A stretch of 64,000 nucleotides of DNA, taken from positions 55,982 to 119,981 of the IMG/VR virus record IMGVR_UViG_3300005613_000009; one strand, 5' to 3'. Shown here piece after piece: positions 17,045-24,050 of this stretch. A program made the position numbers and the translations under genes. Within the stretch, counting starts at the first letter, position 1; every line of letters starts with the position of its first letter. The notes beneath the pieces are model-generated. The model made no database searches, had not been told where the DNA came from, and worked only from the letters and a program-made list of their open reading frames with translations. The stretch comes from a virus.

Positions 17045-18469
17045 TTAAGTTGAAAGGATTTTCTCTTTAGTCTCGAAGAAAGTTTGCTTTAAGATTCTTC
17101 GGGTCGTCGGGGAGGGATTGAAGCCGTTTAATCTCTTTTTCCCCTTGTCTAAAGCTATACAGTAGGATATAGCTTTGTTCAAGTCCTTTATGTTTTTCTG
17201 TGCTTTTAATCTTTTTGTTAGTTCGCCAAGTCGGTTACTTTTCAAAACTCTCTCAAGTTTATCGTTTTTCACCCGGCTATACTCTTTAAAAAATAACGCT
17301 TTTTCGTAGTTAGGCAGGGCAAAAACTTTCTTTGTCAAGCTATGAAGTTCATCATAGCTTGAATCTCTAAGCTGTTTTATTACACTAAAATATTTTTCTG
17401 AAAATTCCGGTAGTTCTACTTTTGAACTATCCCCTATTGGAACATATGAATATCCCGTTTTTGTCGATTCAACCTCTTTCTCTATTTCGATAAATATTCT
17501 CTCAAGGTCTTGATCGGAGGCGGTTTCTATTTCACCTTGCCTCTCTCTTATTAATTGTTCTTCTTTGCTTTGTTCCGTTACTTCTTTCAAGTTCAAATCT
17601 ATCATTGATAGTTCAAGTAACATCGAGGCGGCTTTTTCACTGTCTTTTCTAATTTCTTCTATACATTGTTCCCTCATTTTTGCAGTAAAATTGAGTGACA
17701 AAAAATACTCTGTCAATTTCTCTGCTGTGTAGATGTCAATGCCGCACTTTTTCATAATATATTCCGGTTTAGTTGTTAAGGTTCTCCCGTCATTCTCCAC
17801 AATCCTTGGGTCTAACAATCTGTTACCGTTGTAGTAACAGTGTTCTGAGATGTTTCTCTCAAGCTGTGTCATATTTGAGGTATGCCGGGCCATGCCATCG
17901 AAGCCCTCTCCAAAATGATTATCGTTGAATAAATCCCTATCGTCATTAAATTTGACGTCAATCATGTCGTCGCTATCGACGACACATGCCACATGATACC
18001 TATTTATGTCATTTCTAATTCTTCTATCCAGCATTGATTTTCTGATGAACACTTCACCAGAAAAGATCAAGTGAAAAATTGCTTTGGCGATTACCTCTCC
18101 ATGGCAGGGTTTCGGGGCACAAAAACATTCAAGATATAGTCTGCCATGTCTCAACAATAGACTGGCAAGTCTTTTCAGTTCGTTTCTGATGTCATTATCC
18201 AGGTTCTGCACATATCCCCCAGACCTTGGAGAATATGAGTCTTTAGTCCAGCCTAAAAAGCTGGCGGCCAGCCACATACGATACAATCGAATGCTTTCAG
18301 CCCTACTGTATGAACTCAAGGGATATGGGTTGCCCAGTATACTGGGCCGCCCGACAAATACGTAATTGTCCTTACCTTCTTGTGGCTTGTACTTCTTGCT
18401 CCAGTTTTTGTTTACAATTTTGATCTTGAAATTTTCTTGATACTCTTTCTTTGTCAATTTTCGATCCAT
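17045..18469 (-). CDS. DUF4326 domain protein with long helical C-terminus (474 aa)
   Basis: Residues about 35-135 match DUF4326: VFVGRPSILGNPYPL near the front and LECFCAPKPCHGEVIAKAI near the end of the domain, both typical of this phage and plasmid family of unknown function. The remaining 340 residues are charged and mostly helical, with no domain I recognise, so this is longer than stand-alone DUF4326 proteins. GGGGGATTATC precedes the ATG. Three 20-bp direct repeats lie directly upstream (18485-18550) and a terminator follows, so it is probably a single-gene transcript with its own regulator. Confidence 0.7.
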   Translation of the reverse strand: MDRKLTKKEYQENFKIKIVNKNWSKKYKPQEGKDNYVFVGRPSILGNPYPLSSYSRAESIRLYRMWLAASFLGWTKDSYSPRSGGYVQNLDNDIRNELKRLASLLLRHGRLYLECFCAPKPCHGEVIAKAIFHLIFSGEVFIRKSMLDRRIRNDINRYHVACVVDSDDMIDVKFNDDRDLFNDNHFGEGFDGMARHTSNMTQLERNISEHCYYNGNRLLDPRIVENDGRTLTTKPEYIMKKCGIDIYTAEKLTEYFLSLNFTAKMREQCIEEIRKDSEKAASMLLELSMIDLNLKEVTEQSKEEQLIRERQGEIETASDQDLERIFIEIEKEVESTKTGYSYVPIGDSSKVELPEFSEKYFSVIKQLRDSSYDELHSLTKKVFALPNYEKALFFKEYSRVKNDKLERVLKSNRLGELTKRLKAQKNIKDLNKAISYCIALDKGKKRLNGFNPSPTTRRILKQTFFETKEKILST

Positions 18470-18484
18470 GATAATCCCCCATTC

Positions 18485-18550
18485 TCAATTAGACTCAATT
18501 CAGCTTAATTAGACTCAATTCAGCTTAATTAGACTCAATTAAGCTTACTT
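18485..18550. repeat. Three 20-bp tandem repeats upstream of the DUF4326 gene
   Basis: The unit AGACTCAATTCAGCTTAATT starts at 18491 and 18511, with a third, slightly changed copy at 18531 and a partial copy at 18485. The array ends 16 nt before the start codon side of the DUF4326 gene (18469). A regular two-turn spacing (20 bp) suits cooperative binding of a regulator. Confidence 0.85.
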
Positions 18551-18552
18551 TT

Positions 18553-19424
18553 AATAATATAGATCAATCCTTCCCCATCTGGATCAATCTTTTGGCTTTT
18601 TGTCGTGTTTTCTCCAGTCTTTTAGGCGTGTTAAGATTCCGAATGTCTCTGACCGGGTTTCTTTGCATTGCGCTCAGTCTTGAAAAATGTCGATCTTTTC
18701 AAGCGTCTGCCAGGGGGGCACTGTCGATCTTTAACGGGTCTTGAAGACTCTCAAAAACTGTGGTCGTCCTACCTCAAAGAACTACTTCGATTTATCCCAT
18801 CTGGCCTCATGCCGTCAAGGTCCCAGGCTTGCATCATGTCAGCCTGGGCGCTTCGTGCCATACTCACTATGATATGTTGCATATTTGGTGCCACAATAAT
18901 CAAGCCCATTTGGTATCAATCCAGCACAATTAAGCGTATTTACATGAAAGAGGTGGTGTGTATTTTTTGCAAGGGTGTGGCTTTTTCGATACGCTGTTTT
19001 ATTGTGCAATATCAATCGCTTACGGTGCTGTGGCGATAAAGCCACAATGTGGGATAGTCAGTTTTCAGCTGTCTTTTTTTTGACTTTTTTTTAACTGGAA
19101 ATTCCTTCGCTGCGCCCTTTGCAGCGCCCTCGCCTTGCAAAGCGGGCGAAATGGCAACGCCTGAAATTGATCTTAGTATTTCATTCTCCCCTGGCGTAAA
19201 TAACAAGGCTGAGGGTAAAACGAAACAAACGGACTGAAATAATGACAGAGGGGATAGGCAGACACGAGCTAAGACAAGGCAGTCGAAAATGAGAAAAAAA
19301 TCGTCGTCTGTCTTTGAAAACAGAGATTGTTCCGGCTCTGCGCTAGCGTAACGCAGAGCCTAAATAAGAAAACCCCGCTAAGCGTTTGTCTGCCTAACAG
19401 GGTCTGGGGGATTACTTTTTTATT
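18553..19424. other. Region of about 870 nt without a credible gene
   Basis: Open frames exist on both strands but lack ribosome sites and normal composition. The base composition is higher in GC than the surroundings. A perfect hairpin GGCTCTGCG-N9-CGCAGAGCC lies at 19332-19358, without a T-run. The stretch 19376-19400 on the plus strand echoes the GGCAGACA sequence at 19258-19264. It may hold a structured RNA or the remains of an inserted element; I cannot tell which. Confidence 0.5.
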
Positions 19425-19508
19425 AAAAAAAAGCGCAAGAACTCCAGCAGCTCTACTCTGCGTCATAACCCCAGTTAGAGTTCCAGGGTTATCAAGGAGT
19501 TCCTGCGC
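19425..19508 (-). terminator. Long terminator hairpin after the 62-aa gene
   Basis: GCGCAAGAACTCC (19433-19445) pairs with GGAGTTCCTGCGC (19496-19508) with one bulge. A second hairpin TAACCC/GGGTTA sits inside the loop. Eight T follow on the minus strand. It ends six nt from the stop codon at 19515. Confidence 0.8.
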
Positions 19509-19514
19509 GAAAGA

Positions 19515-19703
19515 TTATGCCTCGCCAGCCAACACATCCGCTACTTCACAGATTATGTCGGCCACTCTCCCGTTGCAGGGGAAATCCTTCCCAGCTATCT
19601 GCAACGGGAATTTCTTTTGGTCCCAAGTCTGAGGACCGAATTCAACCGGCCCTCCAGTTTCCAAGAGAAGCTCTATCGCTTCCCTAAACTTTTCTTTATT
19701 CAT
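19515..19703 (-). CDS. Small hypothetical protein (62 aa), cassette gene
   Basis: Starts MNKEKFREAIELLLETGGPV behind GAGGGGGAATTGAG. An amphipathic helix is followed by a strand-rich part and a helical tail ending VADVLAGEA. Not recognised. It is a complete single-gene unit: T-rich element at 19743-19770, gene, terminator. Confidence 0.65.
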   Translation of the reverse strand: MNKEKFREAIELLLETGGPVEFGPQTWDQKKFPLQIAGKDFPCNGRVADIICEVADVLAGEA

Positions 19704-19742
19704 CTCAATTCCCCCTCGTGTTAAGAGTTAATGTTTTATTTT

Positions 19743-19770
19743 CACAAAAAAACAAATAAAGAAAACAAAA
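19743..19770 (-). promoter_or_regulatory. T-rich upstream element, copy 6
   Basis: Minus-strand CTTTATTTGTTTTTTTGTGA, 40 nt before the 62-aa gene. Downstream reads ATTAACTCTTAAC, a TTAA-rich stretch also seen in copies 8, 10 and 11. Confidence 0.5.
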
Positions 19771-19802
19771 AGCCCGGTTCACGCTGCCAAGTTTTCCCTG
19801 GC

Positions 19803-19850
19803 AAAAAAAAAGACCACCTGCCATAAGGTTCTAAACAGGCAGATGGTCTT
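19803..19850 (-). terminator. Rho-independent terminator
   Basis: AAGACCACCTGCC (19810-19822) pairs with GGCAGATGGTCTT (19838-19850), then a T-run on the minus strand. It closes the unit at 19851-20276, which has no strong protein-coding gene. Confidence 0.85.
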
Positions 19851-20276
19851 AAAATTTCCGGGCTCTGTACCCCTCTAATCGGGAGACGCTGTCCACACAC
19901 CCGGCGATGTGGGAGCCATGCTCGAACCGGTTACCCTACATCCGGAAGGTATTCCATTCCCATACAGGTTATTCGAGCTTTCCCTGTATAGTCCCGTGGA
20001 AGGATGTACTGGCAGGTCCACGGATTTTCGATGGGTGATTTCTCGGTAACGGGGCCGCCATCGACCGGATATCCTCCCGTCTTGCTACCAGTTGCGATTT
20101 TTCACGCAACTCCCGACTTTTCTTTCGACGCCGGGCATCCCCGATTAATCGCTGGGTTGCGCATGAACAGGTACTGCGGGGCCTTTCCCTGTTCCCCTTG
20201 ATCTCCAGCTGCCACTGGAGAGATCTTTGAGAGACGATCTTTTCATCGCCCCTCAAATCTTATATACTATTTATTT
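19851..20276 (-). ncRNA. Possible structured RNA unit (GC-rich, 426 nt)
   Basis: This stretch is flanked by a T-rich element on its upstream side (20277-20306) and a strong terminator on its downstream side, so it should be transcribed leftward. It is far more GC-rich than the cassettes around it and has many short self-complementary segments. A 33-codon frame (20246-20145) follows GAGGGG and could be a peptide; a 95-codon frame exists only with a TTG start and no ribosome site. Either a structured RNA or a small-peptide gene with a long 3-prime region fits. No known RNA family is recognised. Confidence 0.35.
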
Positions 20277-20306
20277 CACAAAAAAACAAATAAAAAAATA
20301 AAAAAA
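20277..20306 (-). promoter_or_regulatory. T-rich upstream element, copy 7
   Basis: Minus-strand TTTTTTATTTGTTTTTTTGTG, directly abutting the terminator hairpin of the preceding cassette, so the T-run after that hairpin is shared with this element. Confidence 0.5.
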
Positions 20307-20338
20307 GCCCGGTGAACGTGTGCCGGGTTCACCGGGCC
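20300..20338 (-). terminator. Rho-independent terminator of the 57-aa gene
   Basis: A perfect 11-bp stem GCCCGGTGAAC/GTTCACCGGGC (20307-20317 and 20327-20337) followed by a T-run on the minus strand, eight nt past the stop codon. Confidence 0.9.
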
Positions 20339-20345
20339 TAGTTAA

Positions 20346-20519
20346 CTAAAATGGAATTTTATCTTCGAACATTGATGTTTCGACAACTGCATTGTCAAGA
20401 AACTGAACAATGCAATTATCTAAATTCAATCCGACAAGCTCCAGTTCTTCAAGCTCGTCGGCATAGAATATATCCGCATTTCCTATTGAGTCGATGACTA
20501 TAATCTGTTTATCAACCAT
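20346..20519 (-). CDS. Small acidic protein with SSB-like C-terminal tip (57 aa)
   Basis: Starts MVDKQIIVIDSIGNADIFYA behind GAGGGGGATGAA. It is clearly related to the product at 21238-21438 (shared VDS-G-ADxFY-ELE-LEL core). Both end in an acidic stretch and Ile-Pro-Phe (here FEDKIPF), the same tip as the SSB at 21937-22374 (DDDIPF). In SSB this tip docks replication and repair proteins, so these peptides could bind the same partners (inference). It lies in a complete cassette with its own upstream element and terminator. Confidence 0.7.
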   Translation of the reverse strand: MVDKQIIVIDSIGNADIFYADELEELELVGLNLDNCIVQFLDNAVVETSMFEDKIPF

Positions 20520-20556
20520 TTCATCCCCCTCATGTTGAAAGTTAATGTTTTGATTT

Positions 20557-20583
20557 CGCTAATAAACAAATAAAGAAAAAAAA
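20557..20583 (-). promoter_or_regulatory. T-rich upstream element, copy 8
   Basis: Minus-strand TTTCTTTATTTGTTTATTAG, 38 nt before the 57-aa gene; downstream reads AAAACATTAACTTTCAACAT, close to the sequence after copy 6. Confidence 0.5.
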
Positions 20584-20614
20584 GCCCGGTGAACGTGTGC
20601 CGTATTCACCGGGC
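20575..20614 (-). terminator. Rho-independent terminator
   Basis: GCCCGGTGAA (20584-20593) pairs with TTCACCGGGC (20605-20614), followed by T on the minus strand. The sequence is nearly the same as the terminator at 20300-20338, so these cassettes share terminators as well as upstream elements. Confidence 0.85.
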
Positions 20615-20749
20615 CTGGGGGGAAGATTGATAGATAAAACTCATAAGATACATTTTCCTGATTCGATATGCAGGAAGAGAAATTCTTGCAAATGGCCAAT
20701 GAAAATCATGACTTTTCATTTTCTCGGCCTTTTCCCTCGAAAAACGCAT
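20606..20749 (-). CDS. Possible small basic protein (47 aa)
   Basis: ATG at 20749 lies 12 nt after GGAGGGG; the product starts MRFSREKAEKMKSHDFHWPF and is basic. A seven-codon frame (MELHPEG) with its own GAGGGGG starts at 20783 and ends just upstream, so it could be a leader peptide. The stop codon lies inside the terminator stem, which weakens the case. A non-coding RNA is the alternative. Confidence 0.3.
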   Translation of the reverse strand: MRFSREKAEKMKSHDFHWPFARISLPAYRIRKMYLMSFIYQSSPQAR

Positions 20750-20829
20750 CTTGTGGGCTTTACCCCTCCGGATGCAATTCCATCACCCCCTCTCTTAGTT
20801 TAAGGTTATTAAATTATTTTGTTTAATTT

Positions 20830-20856
20830 CACTAAAAAACAAATAAAAAAATAAAA
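20830..20856 (-). promoter_or_regulatory. T-rich upstream element, copy 9
   Basis: Minus-strand TTTTTTATTTGTTTTTTAGTG, 47 nt before the leader frame at 20783 and 81 nt before the 47-aa frame. Confidence 0.5.
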
Positions 20857-20901
20857 GCCTGGTTTACGCTGCCGGGTTTCCCCTGGCGAAAATGCAACCT
20901 A

Positions 20902-21204
20902 TTATCGTTTCATATCTTCACAAGTGAAGACATAAGTTTCAAACAAAGCCCTGTCGTTGAGGGTTTCAAGCCACTGCCTTATTTGTGGCAGTCTTGGCTT
21001 TATAAATTTGATACGATCTTCTTGCCTAAGATAAAATTCCTCGTCAGCATAACGGATTAAGGCAACAAGTTCTTCTGCGGCATGAGAAAGGGTAGGAGCT
21101 CCCTCATTCTCACTTGTTAGACCATGATAATAGAGACCAATCGTGTCTAACAAAAACCCTTTTTCAAGTATTTCAATCAATAAGTTTATCACCAGTTTTC
21201 TCAT
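20902..21204 (-). CDS. Hypothetical helical protein (100 aa)
   Basis: Starts MRKLVINLLIEILEKGFLLD behind GGGGGTGAAAC. It is mostly helical, with an LSHAAEELVALIRYADEEF segment. No signal peptide is likely because the N-terminus is broken by charged residues. Not recognised. It is 33 nt downstream of the acidic SSB-tip protein and probably co-transcribed with it. Confidence 0.65.
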   Translation of the reverse strand: MRKLVINLLIEILEKGFLLDTIGLYYHGLTSENEGAPTLSHAAEELVALIRYADEEFYLRQEDRIKFIKPRLPQIRQWLETLNDRALFETYVFTCEDMKR

Positions 21205-21237
21205 GTTTCACCCCCTTATATATTAAACGTAACCGGC

Positions 21238-21438
21238 TTAGAACGGAATGATATCTTGATGAAACGGGCTATTGGATCCTATTTCATACTCAGAAGAAAT
21301 ACGTTGGAACTCTTCTTCGTCATAGACATCTATGACGTCATCGTTAAACATGTCGAAAAGTTCCAGATCCTTCAACTCTTCCTCGTAAAAGACATCAGCG
21401 CTCCCAACCGAATCCACGATCATCAACCTATCTTCCAT
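21238..21438 (-). CDS. Small acidic protein with SSB-like C-terminal tip (66 aa)
   Basis: Starts MEDRLMIVDSVGSADVFYEE. Very acidic, ending QDIIPF. Paralogue of the 57-aa product at 20346-20519; the central ELKDLELF matches ELEELELV there. The C-terminal Pro-Phe preceded by acidic residues resembles the protein-docking tip of SSB encoded 0.5 kb upstream. T-rich element at 21475-21505. A regulatory or decoy role at the replisome is inference. Confidence 0.7.
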   Translation of the reverse strand: MEDRLMIVDSVGSADVFYEEELKDLELFDMFNDDVIDVYDEEEFQRISSEYEIGSNSPFHQDIIPF

Positions 21439-21474
21439 GATACCCCCCTGGTTTAAATGTTAATATTTTAAATT

Positions 21475-21505
21475 CACTTTAGAACAAATTAAAAACAAAA
21501 AAAAA
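21475..21505 (-). promoter_or_regulatory. T-rich upstream element, copy 10
   Basis: A divergent copy (minus strand TTTTTAATTTGTTCTAAAGTG) 37 nt upstream of the 66-aa gene; it keeps ATTTGTT and GTGAA. Downstream ATATTAACATTTAAAC again resembles copies 6 and 8. Confidence 0.45.
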
Positions 21506-21532
21506 CCCGGTGAGCATGTCTGCTACCGGGTT
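21497..21532 (-). terminator. Rho-independent terminator
   Basis: AACCCGGT (21504-21511) pairs with ACCGGGTT (21525-21532), with a T-run on the minus strand. It closes the transcript of the 73-aa and 29-aa genes. Confidence 0.8.
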
Positions 21533-21565
21533 AATTCAGTGATCATGATAAAACACCTTTTCTTC

Positions 21566-21787
21566 TTACTTTTTGGCATTGGCCTTCGCAAGCCTTAGCT
21601 TAACGGCGTCCGGTGTAGGAAGTTGTTCCTTGATCAAGGTCCTCAACTCCATGTCCGTCTCTTGGAGGACGTTTTTGAACTCTTCACCTTCCTCAAGCTG
21701 GCCAGTGACGCCATAACTAACGGACCATGAATTGAAATTCTGGCCCAATTTTTTCGAAACCAATACTGAAATTGTGTCTGTTTTCAT
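21566..21787 (-). CDS. Hypothetical protein (73 aa)
   Basis: Starts MKTDTISVLVSKKLGQNFNS. The first half is strand-rich (SWSVSYGVTGQLEEGE), the second helical. Similar small proteins occur in phage and plasmid ssDNA-binding loci, but I cannot name the family. Its ribosome site GGAGGTATTTAG lies inside the upstream 29-aa gene, and the two genes touch (TAG-ATG). Confidence 0.7.
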   Translation of the reverse strand: MKTDTISVLVSKKLGQNFNSWSVSYGVTGQLEEGEEFKNVLQETDMELRTLIKEQLPTPDAVKLRLAKANAKK

Positions 21788-21877
21788 CTAAATACCTCCA
21801 AAAATCATGAGAAAAACGGCAATCGCCGCCGATGTTAATATTATAAAATCCTGGCATTCCATAAAAAACTTTTCCAT
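21788..21877 (-). CDS. Single-pass membrane mini-protein (29 aa)
   Basis: ATG at 21877 follows GGAGGTATTGCT. The product MEKFFMECQDFIILTSAAIA continues into a hydrophobic segment of about 18 residues ending MIFGGI. Its stop codon abuts the start of the 73-aa gene, whose ribosome site it contains, which argues that it is translated. Function unknown. Confidence 0.6.
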   Translation of the reverse strand: MEKFFMECQDFIILTSAAIAVFLMIFGGI

Positions 21878-21892
21878 AGCAATACCTCCATT

Positions 21893-21925
21893 AAAAAAAA
21901 GGCAAGCACCAAACCGGCACTTGCC
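21893..21925 (-). terminator. Rho-independent terminator after ssb
   Basis: GGCAAG (21901-21906) pairs with CTTGCC (21920-21925), followed by eight T on the minus strand. The ribosome site of the 29-aa gene begins right after the T-run, so partial read-through probably feeds that gene. Confidence 0.8.
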
Positions 21926-21936
21926 TTAATTCCCGG

Positions 21937-22374
21937 CTAAAAAGGGATGTCGTCGTCCGCGATTTCGGGAACTGGTGGTAACTCATTCTCCTGCGGCTTA
22001 TTCCCGCCATTGCCGTTCCCGTTCACGCTGGTGTTTCCGTTTTTGGGCGTCAGGAACTTGATCGAATCGGCCTCAATGTTTGTAGAATAACGATCGTTTC
22101 CGTTGTTATCCTTCCAAACCTGATTCCGCATGCGCCCCTGCAGGCTGATCATGTCGCCTTTGCCGCAGAATTTCCCGACGATTTCGCCCAGCTTCCTCCA
22201 AGCGACTCCGTTTACCCACGTGGTGATTTCCTTCGGGCTGCCGTCGTCATTGAACCCAAACCTTTCGTTGACGGCAATCCTGAAATTTGCCACGCTGTCC
22301 CCGGTTTTTGTAAACCTTACTACCGGGTCCCCACCAAGCCTACCTATAAATGTACAACTGTTCTCGCAACTCAT
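21937..22374 (-). CDS. ssb: Single-stranded DNA-binding protein
   Basis: 145 residues. The N-terminal OB fold (residues about 3-105) carries the bacterial SSB pattern: CTFIGRLGGDPVVRFTKTG, VANFRIAVNERF, then TTWVNGVAWRKLGEIVGKF and KGDMISLQGRMRN. A Gly/Asn-rich linker follows and the acidic tip DDDIPF ends the protein, so all parts needed for ssDNA binding and partner docking are present. CAGGAGGATTCACC precedes the ATG. T-rich element at 22421-22450 and terminator at 21893-21925. Confidence 0.95.
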   Translation of the reverse strand: MSCENSCTFIGRLGGDPVVRFTKTGDSVANFRIAVNERFGFNDDGSPKEITTWVNGVAWRKLGEIVGKFCGKGDMISLQGRMRNQVWKDNNGNDRYSTNIEADSIKFLTPKNGNTSVNGNGNGGNKPQENELPPVPEIADDDIPF

Positions 22375-22420
22375 GGTGAATCCTCCTGTTTTAAGATTAT
22401 TAAGATTAACTATTTGTAAT

Positions 22421-22450
22421 TCAACCTAAAACAAATAAAAAAAGAGAAAA
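22421..22450 (-). promoter_or_regulatory. T-rich upstream element, copy 11
   Basis: Minus-strand TTTTTTTATTTGTTTTAGGTT, 47 nt before ssb. The downstream TAGTTAATCTTAATAATCTTA is again TTAA-rich. Confidence 0.5.
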
Positions 22451-22458
22451 AAATACTT

Positions 22459-22971
22459 TTACGGAGTTTCCATATGAACCGTGAGTATGTTTTGGTGCTG
22501 TTCGAGTACCCCTTGGACCAAGATGGTTTTCCCGGTGGGCATTTTGTTGACGATGACATGGATTGTACCGTTAATTAGTTCAATATGATCTGAATTATGT
22601 TTAATAGTTTTGGGCGTAAACATGAACCGGACTTTTCGACCGACGAATACGCTAGGGTTGTTGGCGAATGCACGGGACTTAAGTGCTTTAATGTAGTAGT
22701 CTGATGCAATTTGATATGATCGATAACTAAGAAATGATAAAGGATTTATCCATCCAAGAGAATAATTGACCCACTTAGATGAAATATTAATTCCTGACAT
22801 AATATCTGCACCATCAAGTACTAATTCCCAATTTCCGGCTGAAATTGCTTGCCAGGTTCCAAACTGTGCGGTTTGAAAACTTTCTTCTTGTATAAATAAA
22901 CAAAAACCGATTAATCCAAAAGCTGTAATATAGATGAATATAATTCTTAAGGTTATCTTAATCCTATCCAT
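22459..22971 (-). CDS. Membrane-anchored hypothetical protein (170 aa)
   Basis: Starts MDRIKITLRIIFIYITAFGL: two positive charges followed by a hydrophobic segment to about residue 27, an N-terminal anchor without a clear cleavage site. The exported part is strand-rich (KVRFMFTPKT, GTIHVIVNKMPTGKTILVQG), resembling an OB-like or SH3-like beta barrel. No family recognised. It lies between ssb and the divergent HNH gene. Confidence 0.65.
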   Translation of the reverse strand: MDRIKITLRIIFIYITAFGLIGFCLFIQEESFQTAQFGTWQAISAGNWELVLDGADIMSGINISSKWVNYSLGWINPLSFLSYRSYQIASDYYIKALKSRAFANNPSVFVGRKVRFMFTPKTIKHNSDHIELINGTIHVIVNKMPTGKTILVQGVLEQHQNILTVHMETP

Positions 22972-22998
22972 GTTTTTTCTCTTTTTTAGCTTTAAATC

Positions 22999-23027
22999 TT
23001 GACTTTAACCCGTTGATATAGTAGAAT
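22999..23027 (+). promoter_or_regulatory. Sigma70-like promoter of the HNH gene
   Basis: TTGACT (22999-23004), 17-nt spacer, TAGAAT (23022-23027). The expected transcription start, about seven nt further, coincides with the ATG at 23034, and no ribosome site is present, so the mRNA may be leaderless. Confidence 0.6.
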
Positions 23028-23033
23028 ATTCGT

Positions 23034-23999
23034 ATGGAACAAACAAAAAAACAAAAAGTAGAAAAGCCTGGTCTTCATCAAAGAATTATTCTAAATAAAT
23101 TTAAACAATGTCATAGATGTGGTCGGTATAAAATCAAAACTGCTTTTCATAAAAATAAAGCAGCTCCAGACGGACTGTATTTCCGATGTAAACAATGTCA
23201 TGCTAAAAATGCTAAAACAAAGGAAATTAAGTTTGAACCACAACCATATTTAAGAAACTTCAAAAAATGTGTTCGATGTAAAAACTTTTTTACTACCAAA
23301 TCTTTTTATGCAAATAAAAAGAACATAGATGGATTAGATTCGTATTGTAAAAATTGCAAAGATTCTATGGTTGAAAAATATGCGAAATCTGATAAAGGTA
23401 AAGAAGTACATCGTAAATCTGCAGCTAAATTACAAAAAACATCGAAACGCATAAACTGGAGGATAGAATATAGAAAACAGCCTTATGTGAAAGAAAAAGA
23501 AAAAGAAGAAAGTAGAAAAAGACGGAAAACTCAAAAGTATAAAGATTGGGTTGCAAAACGAAAGCAAGATCCCAAAGTTAAATTAGCTATTAGAGTCTGC
23601 CAACAAAATAGACGGATAAATAATCCAAATATTAGACTAAATGACGGCATAAGTGGTGGAATTTATAGATCTATAAAACTTAAAAAAAATAATTGTCATT
23701 GGGAAACATTAGTAGATTTTACATTTGATCAATTAAAAAAACATCTTCAAAAACAATTTAAACCCGGTATGACATGGGATAATTATGGCAAATGGCACAT
23801 AGACCATATTCGACCAAAAGCATCTTTTAATTTTAAAACCCCTGAAAACCCAGATTTTAAAAAATGTTGGTGTCTGAAAAATTTGCAACCATTATGGGCC
23901 TCTGAAAACTGCAGTAAGCGTGATCAGATCAATACACCAGTTCAAATGAGTTTATTATTAACCTTAAAAAAAAGGGGCAAGGTATTGTCCGATGTCTAA
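23034..23999 (+). CDS. HNH endonuclease with zinc-finger pairs (free-standing homing type)
   Basis: 321 residues, on the opposite strand to everything around it. Four CxxC pairs in the first third (CHRCGRYK, CKQCHAK, CVRCKNFF, CKNCKD) form two zinc ribbons. A long basic linker follows, then the HNH nuclease core WHIDHIRPKASFNF with NLQPLWASENCSKRDQ near the C-terminus. This architecture is typical of phage free-standing HNH homing endonucleases. Its own promoter and a shared convergent terminator mark it as a mobile insertion between transcription units. Confidence 0.85.
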   Translation: MEQTKKQKVEKPGLHQRIILNKFKQCHRCGRYKIKTAFHKNKAAPDGLYFRCKQCHAKNAKTKEIKFEPQPYLRNFKKCVRCKNFFTTKSFYANKKNIDGLDSYCKNCKDSMVEKYAKSDKGKEVHRKSAAKLQKTSKRINWRIEYRKQPYVKEKEKEESRKRRKTQKYKDWVAKRKQDPKVKLAIRVCQQNRRINNPNIRLNDGISGGIYRSIKLKKNNCHWETLVDFTFDQLKKHLQKQFKPGMTWDNYGKWHIDHIRPKASFNFKTPENPDFKKCWCLKNLQPLWASENCSKRDQINTPVQMSLLLTLKKRGKVLSDV

Positions 24000-24024
24000 T
24001 CTTGGAGTTATACCCTTGCCCCTT
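23965..24024. terminator. Bidirectional terminator
   Basis: AAGGGGCAAGG-TAT (23972-23985) pairs with ATACCCTTGCCCCTT (24010-24024). The HNH stop codon lies in the loop. A-run on the left and T-containing sequence on the right allow it to serve both the HNH gene and the leftward gene at 24051. Confidence 0.8.
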
Positions 24025-24050
24025 GGTTTATTCATTCACAGTGATTTTAT

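Noticed and set aside
18668-19039. Plus-strand frame of 123 codons in the gene-poor region
   Set aside because: No ribosome site, odd composition, no recognisable segment; isolated from any transcription signal on that strand.
19969-20256. 95-codon frame with TTG start in the GC-rich cassette
   Set aside because: No ribosome site and the better signal belongs to another frame; treated as part of a possible RNA.
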